This document shows, piece by piece, positions 1-9,000 of a stretch of 64,000 nucleotides of DNA. Each line of letters begins with the position of its first letter. Position 1 is the first letter of the stretch. The position numbers and the translations under genes were made by a program. A model generated the notes under the pieces. It worked only from the letters and a program-made list of their open reading frames with translations. It was not told the origin of the DNA and did no database searches. The DNA comes from Listeria ivanovii subsp. londoniensis. Lineage in GTDB: Bacteria; Bacillota; Bacilli; Lactobacillales; Listeriaceae. Location of the stretch: assembly GCF_000763495.1 (NCBI RefSeq), contig NZ_CP009576.1, positions 2,118,001 to 2,182,000 of the forward strand, given 5' to 3'.

Positions 1-381
1 TTTAGGTGCATAGCGACGGTTAAATCCGGTCATCAGCATCGTATTTTGTGCTTTTGCGAGCTGCGTTAATTCCTCCACCTCTTCTAAATTATCAGCAATT
101 GGTTTATCTACATAAACAGGAATTTGATGGGATAAAAATGCTCGAATAACTTCTGGATGGCTTTTAGTAGCCGAGTGTACAAATGCTGCGTTCACCCCTG
201 AAGCAATCATCGACTCTATGCTTTGATGATAATGATCAAAACGATACTTTTCACTTAAATGTTTTAATTTTTGGGCATCTCGCGTATAAAGATGTACTTC
301 CACATTTTCCATTTCTGCAAAAACAGGTAAATAGGCTTTTTGCGCAATTCCGCCAAGCCCTACAACCGCAATTTTCAACAT
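1..381 (-). CDS. Gfo/Idh/MocA-family oxidoreductase (partial, C-terminus outside window)
   Basis: The 127 visible residues start MLKIAVVGLGGIAQKAYLP, a Rossmann NAD(P)-binding fold with the GxGGIA glycine motif. Around residues 97-101 is YVDKPIADN, the family's EKP-like catalytic/cofactor motif in its DKP form. The ATG (379-381) has AAGGAG about 7 nt upstream. The gene runs off the left edge, so the C-terminal GFO_IDH_MocA domain and the substrate cannot be judged. Family members are sugar or cyclitol dehydrogenases or uncharacterised; no substrate is claimed. It faces the same way as msrAB but is separated from it by about 85 nt. Confidence 0.85.
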   Translation of the reverse strand, partial: MLKIAVVGLGGIAQKAYLPVFAEMENVEVHLYTRDAQKLKHLSEKYRFDHYHQSIESMIASGVNAAFVHSATKSHPEVIRAFLSHQIPVYVDKPIADNLEEVEELTQLAKAQNTMLMTGFNRRYAPK

Positions 382-465
382 AATATTCGCTCCTTTTCAA
401 ATAACAATGCCAGAGAATGATTTCGCTTGACACTTATACGAATTTCATTTTCTGGCATCGATTGT

Positions 466-903
466 TTATTCAAAGATTTGTTTATATGCTTGATAGCCTT
501 CTTCTTCTAATTTATCTACGGGTATAAACTTAAGTGCTGCTGAATTTATACAGTAGCGAAGTCCGCCCTTATCTGCCGGGCCGTCCGGAAAAACATGACC
601 TAAATGCGAATCAGCTACTACCGATTTGACTTCAGTACGAATCATGCCATGTGTCTGATCTTTGTTCTCGATTATTTCCTTATCATCTATCGGCTTTGTA
701 AAACTAGGCCAACCACAACCAGCGTCATATTGGTCTTTTGAGGAAAATAACGGCTTGCCAGAAACAATATCGACATAAATTCCTTCCGCCTCATTATCAT
801 AAAATTCATTTTTAAATGGGTGTTCCGTTCCAGCTTTTTGGGTTACATTATATTGCAATTTTGTTAGTTGTTTTAATCGTTCATTTTTTTGCTTTTCATC
901 CAT
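466..903 (-). CDS. msrB: Peptide methionine-(R)-S-oxide reductase MsrB
   Basis: 145 aa, normal single-domain MsrB length. It reduces the R-epimer of methionine sulfoxide in proteins, using thioredoxin. Visible motifs: GCGWPSF at residues 62-68, HLGHVFPDG at 100-108, and the catalytic cysteine C118 in RYCINSAAL. The two CxxC zinc-binding pairs of many MsrB enzymes are not present, so this looks like the zinc-free type. It starts 6 nt after the msrA stop, so the two oxidoreductases of opposite stereospecificity are surely co-transcribed. Confidence 0.97.
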   Translation of the reverse strand: MDEKQKNERLKQLTKLQYNVTQKAGTEHPFKNEFYDNEAEGIYVDIVSGKPLFSSKDQYDAGCGWPSFTKPIDDKEIIENKDQTHGMIRTEVKSVVADSHLGHVFPDGPADKGGLRYCINSAALKFIPVDKLEEEGYQAYKQIFE

Positions 904-909
904 TCGACT

Positions 910-1443
910 TCACCCTTTCCAGTTGGCATCAATAAACGCAGCACGTCCAGAAGCAACTTGGTAGCCTTCGTAATGTGCTTTTTCTTTTTTGTAGAAATCT
1001 TGATGATATTCTTCTGCTGGGTAAAAAGTTTCAGCTTTAACAATTTGGGTCACTATTGGTTTTTTGAATCTGCCGCTAGCATCCAGTGCCGCTTTTGACT
1101 TTTCAGCAATCCCTTTTTGTTTCTCATTATGATAAAAAATGACTGGCCGATAAGAATCTCCTCGATCAACGAATTGACCAGCTGCATCTGTTGGATCTGT
1201 TTGTTGCCAATATATTTCGACTAATTTCTCATAAGGGAAAATCGCCGGGTCAAAGGTGATTTCGATTGCTTCCGTGTGTCCTGTCGTTCCAGAGCAAACT
1301 TCTTTATAGGTTGGATTTACAGTATGGCCACCTGTATATCCTGAAACAACTTTCTCAATTCCTGGTTGTGTATCAAAAGGTTTTACCATACACCAAAAGC
1401 ATCCTCCAGCAAATGTTGCTTTTTCAAGTAATTCTTTTGTCAT
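910..1443 (-). CDS. msrA: Peptide methionine-(S)-S-oxide reductase MsrA
   Basis: 177 aa, typical bacterial MsrA. The N-terminal signature GGCFWCM (residues 13-19) holds the catalytic cysteine C15; GYTGG and the central GHTEAIEI segment are also typical. It repairs the S-epimer of methionine sulfoxide, complementing msrB directly downstream. An upstream run of G-rich bases (AGGGGGC) precedes the ATG. It is probably the fourth gene of a degV-esterase-ypmS-msrA-msrB transcription unit, since the gap from the upstream gene is only 37 nt without a clear terminator. Confidence 0.97.
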   Translation of the reverse strand: MTKELLEKATFAGGCFWCMVKPFDTQPGIEKVVSGYTGGHTVNPTYKEVCSGTTGHTEAIEITFDPAIFPYEKLVEIYWQQTDPTDAAGQFVDRGDSYRPVIFYHNEKQKGIAEKSKAALDASGRFKKPIVTQIVKAETFYPAEEYHQDFYKKEKAHYEGYQVASGRAAFIDANWKG

Positions 1444-1480
1444 AAAAAATGCCCCCTAATTAGGATTCCACCAGTTTATT

Positions 1481-2095
1481 TTAGTTAACCGGTACTAAGA
1501 GTGTAAACGAAATATCATCTTTCTTCAAATCAAGCGTATCAACACGAACTTCTGTATCGCCTTTTAATTTTAATTTATCTAAAGCTAGGTAGATTTTTTC
1601 TTTTTTCGGGATAATAGTTACCCAATCAGGAAATTGATAATTTTTACTTACATAGTTCATCACATAAGATACTGGTAGTGGCAGTGCACCTACTGACATA
1701 TCTTTTAACGTTAGTTCGACATTGCCATCATCTACTACTTTTGGGGCAAATTTCAAATGCAATTCAACTGGTTGATCAAAAATTTTCGCTTCTGCTGTAA
1801 AGTTGACATTATTAGCAACAAATACTTTGTAACCAATGTCTTGATCTTTACTGAAATCATCAATATAGGTACTAATTAATTGGTTTAAATCAGATTTCGT
1901 CGTACTCGTTTGAAATTCTACAGATGTTTTATTGCTAATAAGTTCCGGGGTAGGTTCAGTTTGTGGACTTACAACAAAAACGGCTATATAAACCCACCCC
2001 ACACAAATAACAATTAAACTTATTAATATAATGCATGTCCATTTCCAGTAATTGCGTTTTGGTTTCTTTGGGGTCGATCGTGTTTCTTTCGGCAC
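1481..2095 (-). CDS. YpmS-like membrane-anchored protein (DUF2140)
   Basis: 204 aa. A basic, proline/lysine-rich N-terminus (MPKETRSTPKKPKRN) is followed by one transmembrane helix (about residues 18-40) and an extracytoplasmic beta-rich domain with no recognised catalytic residues. Start is GTG at 2093-2095, with AAAGGTG about 8 nt upstream. Order and length match B. subtilis YpmS, which also lies next to a GDSL esterase and msr genes. The function is unknown; a role in the cell envelope is inferred only from topology and its esterase neighbour. Confidence 0.8.
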   Translation of the reverse strand: MPKETRSTPKKPKRNYWKWTCIILISLIVICVGWVYIAVFVVSPQTEPTPELISNKTSVEFQTSTTKSDLNQLISTYIDDFSKDQDIGYKVFVANNVNFTAEAKIFDQPVELHLKFAPKVVDDGNVELTLKDMSVGALPLPVSYVMNYVSKNYQFPDWVTIIPKKEKIYLALDKLKLKGDTEVRVDTLDLKKDDISFTLLVPVN

Positions 2096-2110
2096 GACTT
2101 TAACACCTTT

Positions 2111-2896
2111 CTATTTGGGAATGTTGCCTTCGTTTAATTGCTTAACGATTGCTTTGTCTAGCTCTACACTCATTTTTTCATAGCCTTGATGATTAGGATG
2201 GAAATAATCATCTGATAAAAGTGGATTCGGTTTGTCTTGGTTTGCTTTATCTCGATTTTCGAGTACTTTCGCAATCGGAACAAAATACATATTCGTTTGC
2301 TTTTGAACGGTTTTCTTTGAAGCGGTATTCCAGTCAGCAATCACTTCATCAAATTGTTTAATATCACTGAAATAAGTTGTATATGGATTATAAATACCCA
2401 TTAAGAAAATTGCTGCATCTTTGTTATAAGAACGAATGTCTGTTACTAGTTTTTCGAGTTCTTGTTGAAACGACTTATTCGCTTTTGTAAAGTCAGCTAC
2501 ATCCACTTCTAAAAGACGCGATTGCAAAATAGCCATGACATCATTTCCGCCAATGGTAATCGTAATAACATTCGCATTTTTGACGTCGTGTTGAAAGGCC
2601 TTATTCGTTTCTAAGCGCTTTTCTAGTTGCGTTATTTTGTTACCTGATACACCGTAGTTACTTGTATCAACACTTGGGACATTAGGCTGTTCTTCTAATT
2701 TATCCGGGATAATACCGACATATCCACCTTTTTTCTCCTCATCACCAACACCTTCAGTTAATGAGTCACCCATTGCAACTAGCTTTATTGGCACTTCTTT
2801 TGATTCTTGATAATATTTGATACCAAAAACTGCGCCAACGAAAAGCGCGATAACGAGCGCGCTTCCAGTAAGCCACAGCCATTTTTTCTTTGTCAT
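2111..2896 (-). CDS. GDSL/SGNH-family esterase, membrane-anchored (YpmR-like)
   Basis: About 261 aa. After an N-terminal transmembrane helix come the SGNH blocks: MGDSLTEGVGD (nucleophile Ser), the block III GGNDVM, and DYFHPNHQGYEKM with the Asp/His of the triad. The family hydrolyses lipid or carbohydrate esters; the substrate is not known. There is no lipobox cysteine, so it is anchored by the helix. The frame is open from a GTG at 2905, but the ATG at 2894-2896 has better spacing from AAGTGAG, which overlaps the degV stop; I chose the ATG. Confidence 0.88.
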   Translation of the reverse strand: MTKKKWLWLTGSALVIALFVGAVFGIKYYQESKEVPIKLVAMGDSLTEGVGDEEKKGGYVGIIPDKLEEQPNVPSVDTSNYGVSGNKITQLEKRLETNKAFQHDVKNANVITITIGGNDVMAILQSRLLEVDVADFTKANKSFQQELEKLVTDIRSYNKDAAIFLMGIYNPYTTYFSDIKQFDEVIADWNTASKKTVQKQTNMYFVPIAKVLENRDKANQDKPNPLLSDDYFHPNHQGYEKMSVELDKAIVKQLNEGNIPK

Positions 2897-2909
2897 ATGA
2901 ATCACTCAC

Positions 2910-3749
2910 TTAGTCAGTATAGTACATAAATGCAAACGCGCCAGCTCCAGCATGTGTGGAAATAACTGGGTCTGCGAAGAATACTGGGATTTCGGTTAAT
3001 CCAGTTATTTCTTTTGTTTCCGAGATAAACTCATCCGCAAGATTAAGTCCATTTGCATGAACGACGTCTAAGTGTTGGATTTTTTTCGGTTCATCTTTAA
3101 TTAAATTAAGACAATATTGAAGTACTTTCTTATTACTACGAACTTTAGTTTCTTCCTCTAATTGACCATCTGTCAATTTTGCGATTAATTTAATATTTAA
3201 AAGGCTACCGAAGAAACCTTGCATTCTGCCAACACGTCCCCCTTTAATCAAATTATCGAGCGTTACGACAACAATATAAAGTTTTGTTTTCTCTTTAATA
3301 TCATTGATTTTAGCATGAATTTCTTCTACGGAATAATCACCTGACTGTGCCATTTCTGCTGCCGCTAAAACTTGGAACGCTTGTCCACGTGCAGTATAAT
3401 CACAATCTACTACCGTAATATTCCCCTCAACTATATCGGCTGCTTGGCGAGCAGCATTCACCGTTCCACTTAGTTTTTCCGTTAAATGAATGGAAAGAAT
3501 CTCATACCCCTCTGCCGTATATTTTTCATATGCTTCTACAAAAGAACCAATTGCTGGCTGAGAGGATTTTGGTAACGCTTTTGTTTCAGCCATCCGAACC
3601 ATAAATTCCTCTGGTGTAATATCCGTTTTCGGATTGTATACTTTCCCGTCGACTTCGACAGTTAAATATAAAATATCAATATTCCATTTTTCTGCTTCTT
3701 CTTTTGTTAATCCAGCAGTTGAATCAGTGATAATTTTAATTTTCCTCAT
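2910..3749 (-). CDS. DegV-family fatty-acid-binding protein
   Basis: 279 aa, standard DegV length. Visible family motifs: DSTAGLTKE at the N-terminus, the SSQPAIGSF segment, HLTEKLSGTVNAA, and GGRVGRMQG. Such proteins (FakB-like) bind a fatty acid between two alpha/beta domains and can present it to the FakA kinase for phosphorylation. Which fatty acid this one binds cannot be read from sequence. It is the first gene of the minus-strand cluster leading to msrAB; the following esterase begins essentially at its stop codon, suggesting translational coupling. Confidence 0.93.
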   Translation of the reverse strand: MRKIKIITDSTAGLTKEEAEKWNIDILYLTVEVDGKVYNPKTDITPEEFMVRMAETKALPKSSQPAIGSFVEAYEKYTAEGYEILSIHLTEKLSGTVNAARQAADIVEGNITVVDCDYTARGQAFQVLAAAEMAQSGDYSVEEIHAKINDIKEKTKLYIVVVTLDNLIKGGRVGRMQGFFGSLLNIKLIAKLTDGQLEEETKVRSNKKVLQYCLNLIKDEPKKIQHLDVVHANGLNLADEFISETKEITGLTEIPVFFADPVISTHAGAGAFAFMYYTD

Positions 3750-3833
3750 TTTTTAGCCACATCCAGTTTTGCTTATTTTATTTTATTATAACATTCCCGG
3801 CGTCATACACAACCTATTAACTAGTTTTAAGAA

Positions 3834-3866
3834 AAGAGAAAGAAATTCTATTTATCTTTCTCTTCT
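3834..3866. other. Perfect 10-bp inverted repeat between divergent genes
   Basis: The arms AAGAGAAAGA and TCTTTCTCTT are exact reverse complements around an 11-nt loop and are followed on the plus strand by CTTCATTTTTT. It looks like a terminator, but neither neighbour ends here: degV reads away to the left and the HlyIII gene starts to the right. It may end a small unannotated transcript or act on one of the two divergent promoters. Confidence 0.45.
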
Positions 3867-3932
3867 TCATTTTTTAGCGTATGATAGATTAATAGTGTAC
3901 GATAAAAATTTGTAGAAAAGTATGGTGATAAA

Positions 3933-4565
3933 ATGAATGTCACTTCTTATAATTGGAAAGAAGAACTTGCCAATGCGATTACGCACGGGATTGGATTTAT
4001 CCTTAGTATACCGGCACTCGTCTTACTTATAATATTCGCCGTTCAAAAAGATAATCCTCTTTATTTAACGAGTTTTTTAGTTTATGGTATCTCCTTGATG
4101 TTACTCTATGTTTGTTCCACTTTACTGCATAGCTTTAAACCTTGCAAAGCAAGAACAGTGTTTAACATTATGGACCATGCCGCGATTTATGTATTAATTG
4201 CTGGAAGCTATACCCCATTTGTATTAATCACTATTCGAGGGACACTTGGTTGGACGCTCTTTGGCATTATTTGGGGACTTGCTATTGCTGGGATTATTTA
4301 TAAAATTTTTATGACTGGTAAACTAAAATTATTATCCACTTCCGTATATCTTCTAATGGGCTGGATGGTTATGTTTGCAATCAAACCTCTATACACTGGA
4401 CTCACACCAGCTGGATTTTGGTTACTAGCGACTGGTGGAATCATGTTTACAGTTGGTGCGATTTTTTATAGTATTCCTAAAGTCCCTTATATGCACGCGA
4501 TTTGGCACTTGTTTGTTATTGCCGGAACAACTTTTATGTATTTCTGTATTTTGTTTTATGTCTAA
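3933..4565 (+). CDS. Hemolysin III / PAQR-family membrane protein (YqfA-like)
   Basis: 210 aa, about seven transmembrane helices. HlyIII/PAQR signatures are visible: EELANAITHGIGF at the N-terminus, STLLHSF, DHAAIYVLIAGSYTPF, and the C-terminal MHAIWHLFVIAG with the conserved histidine. These Ser/His/Asp residues form a buried zinc site in PAQR proteins. The name hemolysin is historical; the real role is probably in membrane homeostasis. The Shine-Dalgarno sequence is weak (GGTGAT). A strong terminator follows, so it is monocistronic. Confidence 0.93.
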   Translation: MNVTSYNWKEELANAITHGIGFILSIPALVLLIIFAVQKDNPLYLTSFLVYGISLMLLYVCSTLLHSFKPCKARTVFNIMDHAAIYVLIAGSYTPFVLITIRGTLGWTLFGIIWGLAIAGIIYKIFMTGKLKLLSTSVYLLMGWMVMFAIKPLYTGLTPAGFWLLATGGIMFTVGAIFYSIPKVPYMHAIWHLFVIAGTTFMYFCILFYV

Positions 4566-4577
4566 ATAATTTATTTT

Positions 4578-4606
4578 AAGCCTTCTCAAATTTGAGGAGG
4601 CTTTTT
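4578..4606 (+). terminator. Rho-independent terminator after the HlyIII-family gene
   Basis: Stem AAGCCTtCTCAAATTTGAGgAGGCTT followed by a T run, 12 nt after the stop codon. Its T tract runs directly into the left arm of the CcpN operator. Confidence 0.85.
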
Positions 4607-4657
4607 ATATAGTATGACATATTTAACACTTGTTTTTAATTATGTCATACTATATAA
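4605..4657 (+). promoter_or_regulatory. Paired CcpN operators overlapping the ccpN promoter
   Basis: A 17-bp perfect inverted repeat: left arm 4605-4621, right arm 4641-4657, 19-nt spacer. Each arm contains TATGTCATACT (or its complement), which fits the CcpN consensus TRTGHYATAYW known from B. subtilis at every position. The right arm covers the -10 box TATAAT (4653-4658) of a sigma-A promoter whose -35 is TTGTTT (4630-4635) at 17-bp spacing. The geometry predicts that CcpN represses its own operon, including ppsR and ppdK. Confidence 0.75.
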
Positions 4658-4683
4658 TAATTAGCATAACATATTAAAAGGAT

Positions 4684-5313
4684 GTGATTCCCATCGAACT
4701 TTCACCGAGACAACACCAGATTGTTGCATATGTGCGCGCCAATGAGCCAGCAACCGGAGATTCCATTGCTGCGCATTTAAAATTAACCCGTGCGACCATT
4801 CGTGCTGACTTATCTATTTTAACCATGACAGGAATTTTAGATGCTAGACCAAAAGTAGGCTATTTTTATTCTGGTCTGGAAACAAACCCAATTCACTTTG
4901 ACGAATTTCGCCAGTTAAAAGTAGCAGATATTATGACGCAACCATTTTTCGCCAAAAAAGAAACAAGTGTATATGATGCAATTGTGATGCTGTTTATGGA
5001 GGATATTGGTAGTTTGTATGTCATTGACGAAGAAGAATTAGTTGGACTCGTCTCTAGAAAAGATTTGCTTAAAGGAGCACTTGCCGATGCAGATACGAAA
5101 GCGACACCTATTGCAACAATCATGACCCGCATGCCTAACATAGTTACCGTTACAAAACATGATACCGTTTTGCACGCTGCGGAACAACTAGTTTTCCATC
5201 AAATTGATTCCCTTCCAGTGCTTGAAGTAAAAGTCGGAAAAACAAAAGTAATTGGCAAAATTTCTAAAACACGCATTACCGCACTTTTTGTAGATACAAT
5301 AAAAAAGGTTTAG
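4684..5313 (+). CDS. ccpN: CcpN-like transcriptional repressor (HTH plus two CBS domains)
   Basis: 209 aa. An N-terminal winged HTH (residues about 4-60; LTRATIRADLSILTMTG recognition region) is followed by two CBS domains (about 77-205; KVADIMTQPF and ATIMTRMPNIV starts). This is the B. subtilis CcpN architecture, a repressor of gluconeogenic genes that senses adenine nucleotides, and the neighbour is ppsR as in B. subtilis. The first codon is probably GTG at 4684, although AAAAGG lies very close; an ATT three bases later has better spacing and cannot be excluded. It sits 12 nt before ppsR in one operon. Confidence 0.9.
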   Translation: MIPIELSPRQHQIVAYVRANEPATGDSIAAHLKLTRATIRADLSILTMTGILDARPKVGYFYSGLETNPIHFDEFRQLKVADIMTQPFFAKKETSVYDAIVMLFMEDIGSLYVIDEEELVGLVSRKDLLKGALADADTKATPIATIMTRMPNIVTVTKHDTVLHAAEQLVFHQIDSLPVLEVKVGKTKVIGKISKTRITALFVDTIKKV

Positions 5314-5325
5314 TAGGAGGAAAAT

Positions 5326-6138
5326 ATGGAAAATCCGCTTATTATTTATGTTATTTCAGATGCTATCGGAGAAACTGCCCAACATATTATTCGTGCTGTG
5401 ATAGCACAATTTTCACTTGAAAAGCCAGCTGATATTCGTCGCCATGCTTTTATTCGTGATGAAAAAGCTTTACTCGAAACATTAGAAGAAGCTAAAGAAG
5501 CGGATGGGATTGTTGTCCAAACTTTAGTACAAGCTAAGTTAGCTGAATATGCGACTCATTTTTGTTCGAAACATCAAATACCTAATATTGATTTATTACA
5601 TACACTTACCTCAGCTGTAGAAGCAAAAACCGGATTAAAATCGAAACAAGACCCTGGTAACATGCGGCGGTTAGATAGTAATTATTTTGATCGTATTGCT
5701 GCCATTGAATTCGCTGTTAAATATGATGATTGCAAAGATTCAAGAGCTTTGCTAGATGCCGATATTGTGCTTGTCGGTGTATCAAGAACTAGTAAAACAC
5801 CACTCAGTAGTTTTTTGGCTAATCAAAATTGGAAAGTTGCTAATGTCCCTCTTGTCCCAGAAATTCCTATTCCAGATGAACTTTTCCAGATATCCCAAGA
5901 ACGAATTATCGGGCTTACTACTACTCCCGATAAGTTAGCACAAATTAGGAAAGTGCGTTTAAAATCAATTGGTTTAGATGAAACAAGTAGCTATTCCAGT
6001 GAAAAACGAATATTGGAAGAGTTAGAATACGGCTACGCTACTTTTAAAAAACTTGGCTGCCAAGTAATCCATGTAGAAGATAAAGCCATCGAGGAAACTG
6101 CCGCCCTAATCACAGAAATTATCACAAGTTACCACTAA
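5326..6138 (+). CDS. ppsR: Pyruvate,phosphate dikinase regulatory protein (PpsR/PDRP, DUF299)
   Basis: 270 aa, full family length. It is a bifunctional kinase/phosphorylase that inactivates PPDK by ADP-dependent phosphorylation of an active-site threonine and reactivates it by phosphorolysis. The family P-loop GVSRTSKTPLS is present mid-protein, and the N-terminal YVISDAIGETA is characteristic. It has a strong AGGAGG 5 nt before the ATG. Its target ppdK starts 18 nt after its stop, so regulator and target are co-transcribed. Confidence 0.95.
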   Translation: MENPLIIYVISDAIGETAQHIIRAVIAQFSLEKPADIRRHAFIRDEKALLETLEEAKEADGIVVQTLVQAKLAEYATHFCSKHQIPNIDLLHTLTSAVEAKTGLKSKQDPGNMRRLDSNYFDRIAAIEFAVKYDDCKDSRALLDADIVLVGVSRTSKTPLSSFLANQNWKVANVPLVPEIPIPDELFQISQERIIGLTTTPDKLAQIRKVRLKSIGLDETSSYSSEKRILEELEYGYATFKKLGCQVIHVEDKAIEETAALITEIITSYH

Positions 6139-6156
6139 TTAGAAGAGGTGAATAAA

Positions 6157-8796
6157 GTGAGAAAATTTGTTTATCAGTTCAGTGAAGGTTCCAAAGAAAT
6201 GAAAAATCTTTTAGGGGGAAAAGGCGCAAACTTGGCCGAAATGACGAATATTGGTCTACCTGTCCCTCCTGGCTTTATTATTTCCACAGATGCTTGTAAC
6301 GATTATAGGAATAACCAAAAACATTTATCCGAAGATATTTTTGAAGAAGTAAAAATCCATTTGGCACAATTAGAAAAGCAAACAGGAAAAATATTTGGCT
6401 TCACAGAAAATCCCCTACTCGTTTCAGTCCGATCAGGCGCACCTTTTTCTATGCCTGGCATGATGGATACTATTTTAAATCTGGGGTTAAATGATGCCGC
6501 GACAAAAGGACTAGCAGATCTGACAAACGACAGCCGTTCTGCATTTGATTCTTATCGCCGTTTTATTCAGATGTTTAGTGATGTAGTGTTTGAAATACCG
6601 AGTTATCATTTTGAACAAGCCCTTACGAAAATTAAAAAAGCAAATAACTATCAACTAGACACCGAATTAACTGCGGAAGATTTAAGCAAATTAGTAACTA
6701 CATATAAAGAGATTTTCACTCAAACAACCGGAAAAGTTTTCCCGCAAGAACCACTGGAACAACTACGACTTGCGATTATCGCCGTGTTCAATTCATGGAT
6801 GAACCCGCGAGCAGTGATTTACCGGAAACTAAATGATATTGATGCTAGTTTTGGAACAGCGGTTAATATTCAAGCAATGGTATTTGGAAATACAGGTGAC
6901 ACAAGTGGAACCGGAATCACTTTTACTCGAAATCCATCTACTGGGGAAAAAGTAGTTTTTGGTGAGTTTTTACTTAATGCTCAAGGAGAGGATGTTGTCG
7001 CAGGAATCCGAACACCAGAGCCAATCAGTGCACTTAAAAAACGAATGCCTGCTGTATACAACGACTTACTCACCACATGTGAACTACTCGAAAATCATTA
7101 TTTAGACATGCAAGATATCGAGTTTACCATCGAAAAAGAAAAACTTTACATTTTACAAACGAGAAATGGGAAACGAACAGCCAAAGCAGCCATTCAGGTA
7201 GCTGTTGATTTGGTTCATGAAGGAAAAATCACGAAAGACGAAGCACTTATGCGTGTGGAAACAAACCAGCTCGATCAACTCCTTCACCCCACCTTTGTTG
7301 AAAGCGCTCTAAAAAAAGAACAAGTTATCGCAACAGGTTTAGCTGCAAGTCCCGGAGCTGCAACAGGACAAATTTACTTCACCGCTAAAGAAGCAGTTCA
7401 AGCAGCTGACCAAGGCATTCCAGTCATTCTCGTTCGAAATGATACCTCACCGGAAGATATTGAAGGTATGGCAAAAAGTGTTGCCATCCTAACAGCTCAT
7501 GGCGGCATGACATCTCACGCAGCAGTCGTCGCTCGCGGTATGGGAAAATGTTGTATCGCTGGCTGTTCAGAACTAATGATTAATGAAAAAGAAAAAATCA
7601 TTATCCTAAAAAATGGCACACAGCTTCATGAAGGAGAACAAATCTCACTAGACGGTACTTCCGGAAAAGTCTACCTTGGTGAAATTGAACTTACAGAAGC
7701 TGCCATTGGTGGTCATTTTGATGAACTTATGTCTTGGGCCGATGAGGAAAAACAATTAACGATTCGAGTAAATGCAGATACCCCAGCTGATTTTGAAAAA
7801 GCACTTTTATTCGGTGCGGAAGGAATTGGACTTTGCCGAACGGAGCATATGTTTTTTGACGAAAAACGCATCCCGCACGTCAGACAGATGATTTTAGCAG
7901 AATCATTAGCAGAACGTGAATCGATCTTAACGACTTTAAAAGGGATGCAAAAAGAAGATTTCACCGAACTATTTCGATTAGCTAATGGACGCGCGGTCAA
8001 TATTCGGTTACTTGATCCACCACTACACGAATTTTTACCAACAACTGACCCTGAAATTGAGCAACTAGCGCGTGACATGTCTCGAACTATTCCTCAACTA
8101 AACAAACGGATTCAAGCGCTTGCGGAGTCTAATCCAATGCTCGGTCACCGTGGTTCTAGGCTGGCGATTACTTTCCCAGAAATTTACCGGATGCAAGCTG
8201 AAGCGATTATCGAAAGCGCAGTCATTATTCACGACGAAGGAATAGCCGTCCATCCAGAAATTATGATTCCATTAATCGCAACTAAAAGTGAACTAAGTTA
8301 TATCAAAAAAGAAATCAAACAAGCCATCCATTCCATTTTCGAAAAAGAACGGGTAGTACTTCCCTTTGATATCGGTACAATGATTGAAATCCCTAGGGCT
8401 TGTGTTACTGCAGACCAAATTGCGGAAGAAGCGCAGTTCTTTAGTTTTGGAACCAATGATTTAACCCAGCTCACTTACGGATTTTCTCGCGATGATGCGA
8501 CGAAATTCCTCGGCGATTATTATGAAAAAAATATTTTGCCAAAAGATCCGTTCGTAACAATTGATAAAGATGGGGTTGGCGCACTTATCGAAATGGCTGT
8601 TACTCGAGGGCGAATGACCCATGCGAACTTAAAAATGGGCGTTTGCGGGGAACATGGTGCCGATCCGGAATCAATACGCTTTTTCCATCAACTTGGGCTT
8701 AGTTATGTTTCATGTTCTCCTTATCGTGTGCCGATTGCTCGACTTGCTGCAGCACAGGCTTCATTAGATGAAAAAAAGTTTCTTGTAACAGTATGA
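6157..8796 (+). CDS. ppdK: Pyruvate, phosphate dikinase
   Basis: 879 aa. It catalyses reversible ATP + pyruvate + Pi to AMP + PEP + PPi. Domains in order: N-terminal nucleotide-binding (GGKGANLAEM near residue 20), phosphohistidine domain with HGGMTSHAAVVAR (catalytic H454, regulatory threonine T452, the PpsR target), and the C-terminal PEP/pyruvate barrel with FSFGTNDLTQ and GVCGEHG (catalytic C830). The frame opens at a GTG at 6148, but AGAGGTG is spaced correctly for the GTG at 6157, which I chose. Third gene of the ccpN-ppsR-ppdK operon, giving transcriptional and post-translational control in one unit. Confidence 0.97.
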   Translation: MRKFVYQFSEGSKEMKNLLGGKGANLAEMTNIGLPVPPGFIISTDACNDYRNNQKHLSEDIFEEVKIHLAQLEKQTGKIFGFTENPLLVSVRSGAPFSMPGMMDTILNLGLNDAATKGLADLTNDSRSAFDSYRRFIQMFSDVVFEIPSYHFEQALTKIKKANNYQLDTELTAEDLSKLVTTYKEIFTQTTGKVFPQEPLEQLRLAIIAVFNSWMNPRAVIYRKLNDIDASFGTAVNIQAMVFGNTGDTSGTGITFTRNPSTGEKVVFGEFLLNAQGEDVVAGIRTPEPISALKKRMPAVYNDLLTTCELLENHYLDMQDIEFTIEKEKLYILQTRNGKRTAKAAIQVAVDLVHEGKITKDEALMRVETNQLDQLLHPTFVESALKKEQVIATGLAASPGAATGQIYFTAKEAVQAADQGIPVILVRNDTSPEDIEGMAKSVAILTAHGGMTSHAAVVARGMGKCCIAGCSELMINEKEKIIILKNGTQLHEGEQISLDGTSGKVYLGEIELTEAAIGGHFDELMSWADEEKQLTIRVNADTPADFEKALLFGAEGIGLCRTEHMFFDEKRIPHVRQMILAESLAERESILTTLKGMQKEDFTELFRLANGRAVNIRLLDPPLHEFLPTTDPEIEQLARDMSRTIPQLNKRIQALAESNPMLGHRGSRLAITFPEIYRMQAEAIIESAVIIHDEGIAVHPEIMIPLIATKSELSYIKKEIKQAIHSIFEKERVVLPFDIGTMIEIPRACVTADQIAEEAQFFSFGTNDLTQLTYGFSRDDATKFLGDYYEKNILPKDPFVTIDKDGVGALIEMAVTRGRMTHANLKMGVCGEHGADPESIRFFHQLGLSYVSCSPYRVPIARLAAAQASLDEKKFLVTV

Positions 8797-8802
8797 AAAA
8801 CA

Positions 8803-8848
8803 AAAAACAGACATTCTTAGGTTGTATAACTTGAGAGTGTCTGTTTTT
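8803..8848 (+). terminator. Terminator of the ccpN-ppsR-ppdK operon
   Basis: Arms AAACAGACA and TGTCTGTTT flank a loop with a second short stem, followed by TTTTTCC. It lies just after the ppdK stop. Confidence 0.8.
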
Positions 8849-9000
8849 CCATTTGATAAATCAACACCCAACTATTTGTTTACTTATTCACATATTATAT
8901 GATAGATTTGTAAGTAGATGTTCATATTAAATAGCTAGTGGCATAAAAGCTATACTTCTTTCTATATTATTTGCCAAATAAATCTATAGGAGATGAATCT

